Shown piece by piece: positions 15,950-23,834 of a stretch of 64,000 bases of DNA. A program made the translations under genes and the position numbers. The notes under the pieces are model-generated. The model was not told where the DNA came from. It did no database searches and saw only the letters and a program-made list of their open reading frames with translations. The stretch is from assembly GCA_002483465.1 (NCBI GenBank), contig DLHX01000008.1, positions 54,531 through 118,530 on the forward strand, in the 5' to 3' direction. The first letter of the stretch is position 1; each line of letters opens with the position of its first letter. This stretch comes from Micavibrio sp. UBA7657. GTDB lineage: Bacteria > Pseudomonadota > Alphaproteobacteria > Micavibrionales > Micavibrionaceae.

Positions 15950-18512
15950 CCGCGGACAGTTTCGGCTGCGCCAATATCTTCTGCAAGCTTGCCTTAATTT
16001 TTTCCTGGCGATCCTGTGTATAATTTTTCCAGTCCCGCATGGGTGTGAGCAAACGCGACGCAATCTGCGGGTTGATACCGTTCAGCTCGATAATCGCATC
16101 GGTCAGAAAATTATAACCCGCGCCGTCCGCCGCATGGAAACACACCGGGTTATTCATGGCAAAAGCCGCATAAAGCGAACGCACCCGGTTTGGATTGCGA
16201 ATGTTAAAATCAGGATGAATGCGAAGTTTTTTGAGCGATTCAACCGTGTCTGGACGTACCGCCGCCGCCTGCAACGCGAACCATTTATCAATCACCAGCA
16301 AATGCTCTTTAAATTTACCGTAGAAATGCGCAAACGCTTCGTCGCGTTCCTTCGAATTCGAATCCGCCAGAACTGATAACGCACCAACCCTGCCCGTCAT
16401 GGTTTCGGCTTTATCATACTGGTCCTTCGCCAGAGCAATTGATTCAGCATCAAGATCGGTCGCAAGAATGCCCAAAACCGTGTTTTGCAACGCGCGCTTG
16501 CCCATGGCCTGCGGCGTAACGGAAAAACCGCCACGCTCTATATTGGCTTCGTAAATCTGCTTCAGTTCCCTGCGGTATTTCGTAAGAATTGAGGAATAAA
16601 GCTTTTCCCGCGCCACATGAATGGCGGGCGGATCGGTGGGGCGGTTGTGCTGGCCAATGAAAGAAATATCGGGCAAGGCCAACGCACGCGCCAGCAACGC
16701 CGGGTCGGCATTTTTGTCATTAAGCAGTTCGCCGTAGCTTTCGATAAAATCCTTGGGCGCATCGCCACCTTTCAGCATTTTGCCGATCGTGCGCAGGGCA
16801 TAATTCTGCCCGGCTTCCCAGCGGTTAAAACCGTCGCTGTCATGGGCCATGAGGAAAGCCAGGTTTTTATCGCTGACATCGGATGTAAGTTTTACCGGCG
16901 CAGAAAAATCACGCAGTACGGACGGAACAGGCTCTGACGAAATATTTTCAAACGTGAAAGATTGTGTTTCCTTTTCGAGATTAAGCAGCTTCGTCGTCTC
17001 GCCGCCGCCAAGATCCATATCATCGCCATTGTCATTCACAAGCCCGACAAGGACAGGAATATGCATCGGTTTCTTGCTCGCCTGCCCTGGCGTAGGCGGC
17101 ACTACTTGCGTGAAATCCAGCGTATAAGTCCGCGCCTTCGTATCGTATTTACCCTTGAATGAAACCTCCGGCGTTCCGGCCTGCGAATACCAGAGTTTGA
17201 AATGAGAGAGGTCTTTGCCCGACGCATCTTCCATACATTTCACAAAATCGTCACACGTCGCCGCATGGCCGTCATGGCGTTGGAAATACAAATCGGTCGC
17301 CTTGCGGTAGATTTCCGGGCCGAGCAGAGTGCGCATCATGCGGATGACTTCCGCACCCTTTTCATACACCGTCATCGTGTAGAAATTATTGATCTCGATA
17401 TAATTATCCGGGCGGATTGGATGCGCGAGCGGCCCGGCATCCTCGGGGAATTGCGAACGACGCAGATGCTGAACATCGTCGATCCGCTGCACGGGCCGGG
17501 AATTCAGGTCCGACGAAAACTCCTGATCCCGGAAAACGGTCAGACCTTCTTTCAGCGACAACTGGAACCAGTCACGGCACGTCACACGGTTGCCACTCCA
17601 GTTGTGAAAATATTCATGCGCAATCACGCTCTCGACACGTATAAAATCGCCGTCCGTCGCCGTGTCCTGATGTGCAAGGACAAGCGCCGTGTTGAAAATA
17701 TTGAGCGATTTATTCTCCATCGCCCCCATATTGAAATCACTGACGGCAACGATGTTGAAGATATCCAGGTCGTATTCGAGGCCATAAACATCCTCGTCCC
17801 ACTTCATGGATTTTTTGAGCGACTCCATCGCATGGTCGCATTGCCCCTCATCCCCATGCCGCACATATATATAGAGGTCAACTTCACGCCCCGATTTCGT
17901 CGTGAACGTGTCATGGACTTCCTGCAAATTCCCGGCGACCAGCGCAAAGAGATAACAGGGCTTCGGGTGCGGATCATGCCATATGGCGTAATGCCGCCCG
18001 TTTTCAAGCTGCCCCTCAGCCGTCAGATTGCCGTTTGAAAGCAGGACAGGCATGGTTTTTTCGTCGGCCTCGATCCGCGTCATAAAAGTCGTCATGACAT
18101 CCGGGCGGTCGGGATAATAGGTAATGCGGCGGAAACCCTCGGCCTCGCATTGTGTGCAATAATTGCCGCCGGACATGTAAAGCCCCTCAAGCCGTGTGTT
18201 TTTCTCAGGCTCGATGGCTGTAACAATTTCAAGCGTAAATTCTTCCGCATTGGGCGCGGGCAATGTCAGATGCGTTTCTGAAACCGTGTAATCCCCGGCC
18301 TTCAGTTCCACATCGTCAAGCTTGATGGATTTAAGAACCAGATCCTCACCATTCAGAACCAGCGGCTCCTTGCCCTTGCGCCGGAAACGGGTCACGGCCT
18401 TGACGGTCGTCAGACCCGGCCTGATATCGAACATCAGCCCGATGCCGAGAACATCGTAAGGGTAGGGGGTGTAATCTTTGAGATAAATGGTCTTGGGAAC
18501 ATCGGTTTTCAT
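15912..18512 (-). CDS. pepN: Aminopeptidase N (M1 family)
   Basis: PepN is a zinc aminopeptidase that trims peptides in the cytoplasm. With the ATG at 18512 the protein has 866 residues (MKTDVPKTIYLKDYTPYPYD), close to the roughly 870 of E. coli PepN. A frame 13 codons longer is less likely. The exopeptidase motif MGAMENKSLNIFN and the zinc motif HEYFHNWSGNRVTCRDWF with its downstream LKEGLTVFRDQEF glutamate are intact near residue 300. The C-terminal half has the helical repeats of the family. No signal peptide. It heads the pepN-rnhB-ccrM-folB run. Confidence 0.95.
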   Translation of the reverse strand: MKTDVPKTIYLKDYTPYPYDVLGIGLMFDIRPGLTTVKAVTRFRRKGKEPLVLNGEDLVLKSIKLDDVELKAGDYTVSETHLTLPAPNAEEFTLEIVTAIEPEKNTRLEGLYMSGGNYCTQCEAEGFRRITYYPDRPDVMTTFMTRIEADEKTMPVLLSNGNLTAEGQLENGRHYAIWHDPHPKPCYLFALVAGNLQEVHDTFTTKSGREVDLYIYVRHGDEGQCDHAMESLKKSMKWDEDVYGLEYDLDIFNIVAVSDFNMGAMENKSLNIFNTALVLAHQDTATDGDFIRVESVIAHEYFHNWSGNRVTCRDWFQLSLKEGLTVFRDQEFSSDLNSRPVQRIDDVQHLRRSQFPEDAGPLAHPIRPDNYIEINNFYTMTVYEKGAEVIRMMRTLLGPEIYRKATDLYFQRHDGHAATCDDFVKCMEDASGKDLSHFKLWYSQAGTPEVSFKGKYDTKARTYTLDFTQVVPPTPGQASKKPMHIPVLVGLVNDNGDDMDLGGGETTKLLNLEKETQSFTFENISSEPVPSVLRDFSAPVKLTSDVSDKNLAFLMAHDSDGFNRWEAGQNYALRTIGKMLKGGDAPKDFIESYGELLNDKNADPALLARALALPDISFIGQHNRPTDPPAIHVAREKLYSSILTKYRRELKQIYEANIERGGFSVTPQAMGKRALQNTVLGILATDLDAESIALAKDQYDKAETMTGRVGALSVLADSNSKERDEAFAHFYGKFKEHLLVIDKWFALQAAAVRPDTVESLKKLRIHPDFNIRNPNRVRSLYAAFAMNNPVCFHAADGAGYNFLTDAIIELNGINPQIASRLLTPMRDWKNYTQDRQEKIKASLQKILAQPKLSADVFEIADKSYKG

Positions 18513-18563
18513 GGCGCATATCATGCCACGAAAACCGACATCCTTAAACAAAAACCAATGAAC

Positions 18564-18851
18564 TTATTTTTTGGCTTTTTTACGTGTTTTTCTGGCCGCA
18601 GGCTTTTTCTTCGTCTTGGCGGCATGCGCGGCTTTATGTTTTTTCTCTAGTTTTTTGTACCTGGCTTGCTCTTTTTTAAGCAGGGCAGGCTTGAGCAGGC
18701 TGGCAAGCTTCACTTTCGAAGCGGATACCAACTTATTCGGGTAATGTCCGCAAAGGGGGCACTCCAGGCCCTTCGAGCACGGGCACATTCCAAAAACACT
18801 GCCACCATCGCAGCCACAAGCACCCCATGCCGTTAAACATGAACCACACAT
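18564..18851 (-). CDS. Cys-rich N-terminal, Lys/Ala-rich C-terminal mini-protein, unknown function
   Basis: I do not recognise this small protein. The ATG at 18851 has an excellent site (AAGGAGATAATTCG) and gives 95 residues. The first 36 hold eight cysteines in pairs, C2/C5, C12/C14, C23/C25 and C31/C34, with His36 next to the last pair (ECPLCGHY). This suggests one or two metal sites. Residues from about 50 onward are strongly basic and end AAHAAKTKKKPAARKTRKK, like a histone H1 or nucleoid-protein tail. A metal-binding nucleic-acid-binding role is inference. It starts 31 bp after the proB operon terminator and is 51 bp before pepN. Selenoprotein or metallothionein alternatives are not supported. 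Confidence 0.65.
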   Translation of the reverse strand: MCGSCLTAWGACGCDGGSVFGMCPCSKGLECPLCGHYPNKLVSASKVKLASLLKPALLKKEQARYKKLEKKHKAAHAAKTKKKPAARKTRKKAKK

Positions 18852-18881
18852 CGAATTATCTCCTTGTAAAAATTTGCTTTG

Positions 18882-18908
18882 AAAAAACACCGGGTCAGGA
18901 CGACCCGG
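18882..18908 (-). terminator. Rho-independent terminator after proB
   Basis: On the minus strand a perfect 7-bp stem (CCGGGTC/GACCCGG, plus 18890-18896 and 18902-18908) with a 5-base loop is followed by six T residues (plus 18882-18887). It lies 60 bp past the proB stop and ends the rplU-rpmA-obgE-proB transcript. The mini-protein gene starts only 31 bp further on, so its transcript must initiate before the hairpin or read through it. Confidence 0.8.
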
Positions 18909-18967
18909 AGACTTCTGGAAGGTTATGTAAGGAATTTAAAACCGTCAATGCGTTATGTTGTAACAAG

Positions 18968-20104
18968 TCAGTCTGACAACGCCATGTCGTTGCGGTGGAT
19001 GAGTTCCTCGCGGCCTTCATGGCCCAGAATGGCGGGGATTTGGTTGCTCGCCTTGCCGATAATTTTGTGGGTCTCTTCCGTGTTGTACGCAATCAGACCC
19101 ATACCGAGAATTTTTCCCTCCATGGTACGAATGTGAACCGCATCGCCGCGAATGAAATCACCCTCGGCTTTTTTCACGCCGACAGGGAGAAGACTCTTGC
19201 CGCTCTTGAGCGCTTTCAACGCACCGTCATCGACAAAAACGCTTCCCTTGGGACTTAAATGCGCCTGCAACCATCTCTTTCTCGCATTCGCCTTGCTTTC
19301 CTGCGCCATGAAAATGCTGGCGCGGATGTCACCATTCAACCGGCGAAGAGGGTGGTTCTCAACACCGTTGGCAATCAGCAAGGCAATGCCCGAACGCGTC
19401 GCCGAAGCCGCCGCCTCGATCTTGCTTTTCATACCGCCGGTCGAAAGACCGGGAACGGCATCACCCGCCATTTTAATGTGCTCGGCACTGATAGATTCAA
19501 CCAGCGGGATATGTTTCGCTTTTTTATCCCGTGTCGGGTCGGCGGTATAAAGCCCGTCCGTCGTCGAAAGCAGCATGACCAGATCGGCTTCGATCATCTG
19601 CGCCACGCGCACAGACAGCCGGTCATTATCTCCAAAACGGATTTCCCCGGTCGAAATCGTGTCATTCTCGTTGATGATGGGAACGATATTTTTGTCTAAC
19701 AGAGTGAGCAACGTTGCGCGCGCGTTCAAATGCATGCGGCGGTTTTCCGTTTCCGACATCGTGAGCAAAACCTGCGCAGCCTGCAGCCCCAGCGCCGAAA
19801 ACGTCTGGAAGTAGGCCGCAAACAAATGAAACTGTCCGACGGCCGATGCCGCCTGCTTCTGCTCCAGCGGAATTTTGGAAGGCGGCGTCGATTTGGAAAT
19901 ACCAAGGGCACTCCGACCAAGCGCGATTGCGCCCGATGAAACGATAACGACTTTTTTGCCCTGCGCCTGCCAGTCCTTCACATCCTGCGCGAGCGATTCA
20001 ATCCAGGGCAGGCGAACCTTTTCCTTGCTCTCGTCGGTCACGAGAACCGAGCCGATTTTAATCACGATCAGTTCGGATTGCCTGATGATCTCGGCGCAGT
20101 TCAT
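18968..20104 (-). CDS. proB: Glutamate 5-kinase
   Basis: ProB phosphorylates glutamate to start proline synthesis and is normally feedback-inhibited by proline. The 378-residue protein has the amino-acid-kinase domain (VIKIGSVLVTDES; KVVIVSSGAIALG; IINENDTISTGEIRFGDND; PGLSTGGMKSKIEAA). A C-terminal PUA domain (about 285-370, GSVFVDDGALKALKSGKSLL) gives the full two-domain length. The start overlaps the obgE stop by 4 bp. obgE-proB is the usual alphaproteobacterial order, but proA and nadD, which normally follow, are 17 kb away. Confidence 0.96.
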   Translation of the reverse strand: MNCAEIIRQSELIVIKIGSVLVTDESKEKVRLPWIESLAQDVKDWQAQGKKVVIVSSGAIALGRSALGISKSTPPSKIPLEQKQAASAVGQFHLFAAYFQTFSALGLQAAQVLLTMSETENRRMHLNARATLLTLLDKNIVPIINENDTISTGEIRFGDNDRLSVRVAQMIEADLVMLLSTTDGLYTADPTRDKKAKHIPLVESISAEHIKMAGDAVPGLSTGGMKSKIEAAASATRSGIALLIANGVENHPLRRLNGDIRASIFMAQESKANARKRWLQAHLSPKGSVFVDDGALKALKSGKSLLPVGVKKAEGDFIRGDAVHIRTMEGKILGMGLIAYNTEETHKIIGKASNQIPAILGHEGREELIHRNDMALSD

Positions 20105-21123
20105 GCTTCGGTGCTTTCCTGTCTTTCATTCTCGCGGTATTCCGCGATCACGGCGTGCAAGGCAAACAGCACCTGATCAACACCTTGACCTGAAACGGCT
20201 GAAACTTTATACACCTTCTTGCCCACAGCCTTCTCCAGAGATTTAGCCACATCCTGCGCCAGTTCATCGCCGAGCGCATCAACTTTATTGAGTGCGAGGA
20301 TTTCCTCTTTTTCAGCAAGGCCTTCGCCATATTCCCTGAGTTCATTTCTGATGGTCTCGTAAGCCTTGGCCGGGTCATCCTGGGTGCAATCGATCAGGTG
20401 AAGCAACACGGCGGTGCGCTCGACATGACCGAGGAAACGGTCGCCGAGCCCATGACCTTCATGTGCACCTTCAATCAGGCCGGGAATATCCGCCAGCACG
20501 AAATCCTTGTCGGCGATTTTTACGACGCCGAGATTAGGATGCAGGGTAGTGAATGGATAATCGGCAATTTTTGGTTTCGCGTTGGAGCAGGCGGCAAGGA
20601 ATGTCGACTTACCCGCATTTGGCAAGCCAACAATACCCGCATCGGCGATGAGTTTAAGACGCAGCCAAACCGACAGTTCCTGACCCGGCCAGCCGGGCGT
20701 AAACCGGCGCGGCGCCTGGTTGGTCGATGATTTATAATGGGCGTTGCCGAAACCGCCATCGCCACCTTTTAAAAAAACAATGCTTTCACCGGGCTCGGTG
20801 AAATCCATCAGGACGGTTTCTTGATCTTCATCCATCACCTGCGTCCCAATTGGAACTTTAACGATGATATCGTCACCGCCAACGCCGGACCGCATCTGGC
20901 CCATGCCGTTCGAGCCGCTCTTGGCCTTGAAATGTTGCTGGTAACGAAAATCGATCAGCGTATTGAGACCTGCGGAGCATTCGAAAATTACATCGCCGCC
21001 CTTGCCGCCATTACCGCCGTCCGGCCCGCCGCGATCGATAAATTTCTCACGGCGAAAGCTGACGCAGCCCGGACCACCATTGCCGCTCTGCAAATATATC
21101 TTCGCTTCGTCCAGAAACTTCAT
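20101..21123 (-). CDS. obgE: Obg/CgtA GTPase
   Basis: Obg is an essential GTPase that binds the 50S subunit and links ribosome assembly to growth and cell-cycle control. The 340-residue protein has the glycine-rich Obg fold at the N terminus (GGPDGGNGGKGGDVIFEC), then the GTPase domain with GLPNAGKSTFLAACSNAKP (G1), switch and DIPGLIEGAHEGHGLG (G3), and NKVD (G4, ALNKVDALGDEL). It ends shortly after the G domain, so the variable C-terminal domain is short. It lies 70 bp behind rpmA in the standard rplU-rpmA-obgE order. Confidence 0.97.
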   Translation of the reverse strand: MKFLDEAKIYLQSGNGGPGCVSFRREKFIDRGGPDGGNGGKGGDVIFECSAGLNTLIDFRYQQHFKAKSGSNGMGQMRSGVGGDDIIVKVPIGTQVMDEDQETVLMDFTEPGESIVFLKGGDGGFGNAHYKSSTNQAPRRFTPGWPGQELSVWLRLKLIADAGIVGLPNAGKSTFLAACSNAKPKIADYPFTTLHPNLGVVKIADKDFVLADIPGLIEGAHEGHGLGDRFLGHVERTAVLLHLIDCTQDDPAKAYETIRNELREYGEGLAEKEEILALNKVDALGDELAQDVAKSLEKAVGKKVYKVSAVSGQGVDQVLFALHAVIAEYRENERQESTEA

Positions 21124-21193
21124 GGTTAACTTGTCTCAAATAAAAAGGGGAAAGGCCGGGCCTTTCCCCTATGTTCGTTTATATCCCGTAGGG

Positions 21194-21478
21194 TTATTCA
21201 GCTGCCTGTGCCGTCGCCGCGTCGTTTGCCGGGACGATATTCACTTTCGGGCGACCGTTACGGCCTTGCGAAAACAGGACCTGGCCATCGAGCAGGGCAT
21301 AGATGGTGTGGTCTTTGCCTATGCCGACATTCTTGCCGGGAACGAATTTCGTGCCGCGTTGACGAATGATGATGTTACCGGCGAGAACAAGCTCACCGCT
21401 GTAGCGTTTTACGCCAAGGCGTCGGCCCGCTGAGTCGCGTCCGTTTTTGGAACTGCCGCCTGCTTTTTTTGTTGCCAT
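21194..21478 (-). CDS. rpmA: 50S ribosomal protein L27
   Basis: L27 reaches the peptidyl-transferase centre through its flexible N terminus. The 94-residue protein starts MATKKAGGSSKNGRDSAG, the canonical uncleaved N terminus, followed by RRLGVKRYSGELVLAGNIII and RQRGTKFVPGKNVGIGKDHT. A short Ala-rich tail is slightly longer than in E. coli. It lies 25 bp behind rplU. Confidence 0.98.
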   Translation of the reverse strand: MATKKAGGSSKNGRDSAGRRLGVKRYSGELVLAGNIIIRQRGTKFVPGKNVGIGKDHTIYALLDGQVLFSQGRNGRPKVNIVPANDAATAQAAE

Positions 21479-21503
21479 GTTTTTCTCCTGCCTGTCCCTG
21501 TAA

Positions 21504-21818
21504 TTAAGCTGCTTTAATGTCGGTGATTTTCAGAACCGTAATGTCTTGACGGTGGCCGTTTTTACGGCGGTAATTCTGACGGCGCTTCTTCTTGAAAATG
21601 ATGATCTTGTCGCCGCGGGTTTGCTCAACCAGCTGGGCGGTAACAGATGCGCCCTTGATTGTCGGCTCACCGAGTTTTGGGCTCTTGCCGTCGCTCATGA
21701 ACAGCACTTCGCCAAGATTGACCGTATCACCGGCCTTACCTTCGAGCTTCTCGACGCGGATCGTGTCGTCTTTTTGAACCTTGTACTGTTTTCCGCCCGT
21801 ACGGATGATCGCAAACAT
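21504..21818 (-). CDS. rplU: 50S ribosomal protein L21
   Basis: L21 binds 23S rRNA. The family N terminus MFAIIRTGGKQYKVQKDDTI fixes the start at 21818, giving 104 residues. An AGGA element sits 8 bases before this ATG, while an ATG two codons earlier would be too close to it. The KKRRQNYRRKNGHRQDITVL block near the C terminus is conserved. First gene of the rplU-rpmA-obgE-proB operon; a well-formed promoter lies 90-117 bp upstream. Confidence 0.97.
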   Translation of the reverse strand: MFAIIRTGGKQYKVQKDDTIRVEKLEGKAGDTVNLGEVLFMSDGKSPKLGEPTIKGASVTAQLVEQTRGDKIIIFKKKRRQNYRRKNGHRQDITVLKITDIKAA

Positions 21819-21907
21819 TGTCATTATCCTGTTTTTATCTATATAAATCAGTGGCTTGCTGGGATCTATTACCCCTGACATACAGCACCTGACTCATGAA
21901 GATGGGG

Positions 21908-21935
21908 AATATACACGAGTCCCTAGGGCTGTCAA
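21908..21935 (-). promoter_or_regulatory. rplU operon promoter with a GANTC in the spacer
   Basis: On the minus strand a perfect TTGACA (plus 21930-21935) and TATATT (21908-21913) are separated by 16 bases. The spacer contains GACTC (plus 21917-21921), a CcrM site, and a second GANTC lies downstream at 21891-21895. It drives rplU-rpmA-obgE-proB. Methylation sensitivity is inferred from position only. Confidence 0.65.
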
Positions 21936-21972
21936 GAAATATGGTTTTCCCGCCCGCCCGGCCTTTATATCC

Positions 21973-23295
21973 CTAAAGCCCTGTAAAAAAGTCGAAAAGC
22001 AGCTTGAGATTCAGGCAGACAATCGTCGCGGCCACCAGCCATGCCAGCACCGCTACCGGCCAGGGCGTGGCAAAGGTTCCCATCAGTTTTTTATCGCTTG
22101 TAAACTTGACGAGGGGAATCACCGCGAAGGGCAGTTGCAGGCTCAAAATGACCTGAGAAAGGACCAGCAACTGAGCCGTGCCTTCAGTGCCGTAGAAATA
22201 ACAGACGAAAAGCGCCGGAACGATGGCGATTGAACGTGTCACAAGCCGCCGCGCCCAGGGCGGCAACCGCAGCTCAAGGAAGCCTTCCATGACGATTTGT
22301 CCCGCAAGGGTGGCCGTCACGGTCGAATTCTGACCGGAAGCGAGCAGGGCGAGCGCAAACACCGTGCTGGCCATCGCCGTGCCGAGCATGGGCGTCAGCA
22401 ATTTATGCGCATCCTGGATTTCGGCGACTTCCGTCATACCGTTAGTGTGGAATGTCGCCGCCGCCATAATCAGGATTGCTGAATTGATCAGCAGCGCGAA
22501 CATCAGCGCGACCGTTGAATCGATGGTTCCAAATTTAATCGCCTCACGCTTGGAATTCGTGTCCTCGCCGTAGCTGCGCGTTTTGACGATGGCCGAATGG
22601 AGGTAAAGATTGTGCGGCATCACCGTCGCGCCGAGAATACCGATGGCAATGTAAAGCATCGCCGGGTTGGTGACGATCTCGGTGCTCGGGATATAACCCG
22701 CCAGCACAGCGCCGATCTCAGGCTGCGCCAGCGCCATTTCAACGGCAAAACATCCAGCGATAATCACCAGCAGGGCAATGATAAACGCCTCTAAATAACG
22801 AAACCCTCTCGACTGGAGAAACAGGATGAGCAACGTATCCAGCACCGTCAGTCCGATGCCGAGCATAAGCGGAACACCGAAAAGAAGCTGAAGCGCAATC
22901 GCCGTGCCGATGATCTCGGCAAGATCGCACGCGCAGATCGCGATTTCGCACAGAACCCACAGAACAAAACTGACCGGCCGCGAATATTGACGGCGGCAGG
23001 CCTGCGCAAGATCAAGGCCTGTCGCAATACCAAGACGCAGGCTAAGCGCCTGCAATAATATCGCCATAAAATTCGAAATCAGGATAACCGAGAGCAGGGT
23101 ATAGCCGAACGCCGACCCGCCGGCGATGTCGGTCGCCCAGTTGCCGGGATCCATATAGCCGACCGCGACGAGATAACCCGGTCCGGCGAACGCAAACATT
23201 TTACGCCAGAATCCAGCCCCTTCAGGCACTTTTATGGTCCTGTAGACTTCGGCAAGACTGACAGCGGGCGCGTTATTCTGCATAATTAAGCTCAT
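21973..23295 (-). CDS. mntH: Nramp-family Mn2+ (divalent metal) transporter
   Basis: Proton-coupled manganese/iron importer of the inner membrane. The 440-residue protein has about eleven membrane helices and both family signatures: GYMDPGNWATDIAGG in helix 1 (DPGN) and TVMPHNLYLHSAIVKTRSYG (MPHN) in helix 6. The start at 23295 is an ATG; another ATG four codons later is equally possible and neither has a strong ribosome-binding site. It is divergent from a DtxR-type regulator, with a palindrome overlapping its -10 element, so manganese-dependent repression is likely. Confidence 0.94.
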   Translation of the reverse strand: MSLIMQNNAPAVSLAEVYRTIKVPEGAGFWRKMFAFAGPGYLVAVGYMDPGNWATDIAGGSAFGYTLLSVILISNFMAILLQALSLRLGIATGLDLAQACRRQYSRPVSFVLWVLCEIAICACDLAEIIGTAIALQLLFGVPLMLGIGLTVLDTLLILFLQSRGFRYLEAFIIALLVIIAGCFAVEMALAQPEIGAVLAGYIPSTEIVTNPAMLYIAIGILGATVMPHNLYLHSAIVKTRSYGEDTNSKREAIKFGTIDSTVALMFALLINSAILIMAAATFHTNGMTEVAEIQDAHKLLTPMLGTAMASTVFALALLASGQNSTVTATLAGQIVMEGFLELRLPPWARRLVTRSIAIVPALFVCYFYGTEGTAQLLVLSQVILSLQLPFAVIPLVKFTSDKKLMGTFATPWPVAVLAWLVAATIVCLNLKLLFDFFTGL

Positions 23296-23321
23296 GTTTA
23301 TAGTTTAAGTATATAATACCT

Positions 23322-23341
23322 ATTGTAGCCTAGGCAACAAT
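23322..23341. promoter_or_regulatory. Palindromic operator, probable MntR box
   Basis: ATTGTAGCCTAGGCAACAAT reads the same on both strands at 18 of 20 positions, with a central GCCTAGGC. It is the only clear palindrome in the 71-bp divergent gap and covers the mntH -10. DtxR/MntR-family operators are palindromes of this size, so MntR is the likely ligand. Binding itself is inferred. Confidence 0.7.
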
Positions 23342-23349
23342 TTTGACAA
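23322..23349 (-). promoter_or_regulatory. mntH: mntH promoter
   Basis: On the minus strand TTGTCA (plus 23344-23349) and TACAAT (23322-23327) are 16 bases apart. The -10 and most of the spacer are inside the palindromic operator, so a bound repressor would block RNA polymerase. Confidence 0.5.
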
Positions 23350-23366
23350 GAGGGTAAAATTCTCAC

Positions 23367-23831
23367 ATGATGAACCGCATGGGAAAACCCAAAACACAAA
23401 CAGCCGATCTCGCCGATCCTAAAAAACAGGCGCAATGGTTCGCCCGCGTCCGCGAGGCGCACCAGACCGAAACCGCCGAGGATTACGTTGAGTTGATTGC
23501 CGACCTGATCGAGGCAAAAGGCGAAGCCCGCGTCGTGGATTTATCCGAACGCTTCGGCATCTCACACGCCACCGTCAATAAAGTCATCATGCGCCTGAAG
23601 AAAGAGGGGCTCGTAAACGCGCAACCTTACCGCGCGCTCTTCCTGACCGAAAAAGGCAAACAACTCGCTGTCGCCTGCAAACAGCGTCACATTATCGTCT
23701 TCGAATTTCTGAAATCCCTCGGCGTCAGCGAAAAGACCGCCGAAATGGATGCCGAAGGCGTTGAGCACCATGTCAGTCAGGAAACGCTCCGCGCTTTTCA
23801 GAAATTCATTAATAAGAAGAGCAAGCAGTAA
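23367..23831 (+). CDS. mntR: Manganese transport regulator MntR (DtxR family)
   Basis: A metal-dependent transcriptional regulator of 154 residues, lacking the SH3-like third domain, as MntR does. The winged helix is at about 35-95 (EDYVELIADLIEAKGEARVV; DLSERFGISHATVNKVIMRL; YRALFLTEKGK). The dimerisation and metal site follows with CKQRHIIVFEFLKSLGV and DAEGVEHHVS, which hold the expected His/Glu ligands. The start may be either of two adjacent ATGs; an AGAGGG lies upstream. Divergent from mntH, it most likely senses Mn2+ and binds the palindrome between them. Confidence 0.9.
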   Translation: MMNRMGKPKTQTADLADPKKQAQWFARVREAHQTETAEDYVELIADLIEAKGEARVVDLSERFGISHATVNKVIMRLKKEGLVNAQPYRALFLTEKGKQLAVACKQRHIIVFEFLKSLGVSEKTAEMDAEGVEHHVSQETLRAFQKFINKKSKQ

Positions 23832-23834
23832 ATT

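Noticed and set aside
15950..16063. N-terminal extension of rnhB into pepN
   Set aside because: The extension is Arg/Cys-rich and unlike RNase HII; the ATG at 15949 is three residues from the usual family start region.
17202..18038. A 278-codon open frame on the plus strand
   Set aside because: It lies wholly antisense to pepN, which has intact HExxH and GAMEN motifs; the translation is Arg/His-rich and without family features, typical of a shadow frame.
23343..23348. TTGACA just before mntR as a plus-strand -35
   Set aside because: A properly spaced -10 would fall inside the mntR coding region, so it cannot serve the annotated start.
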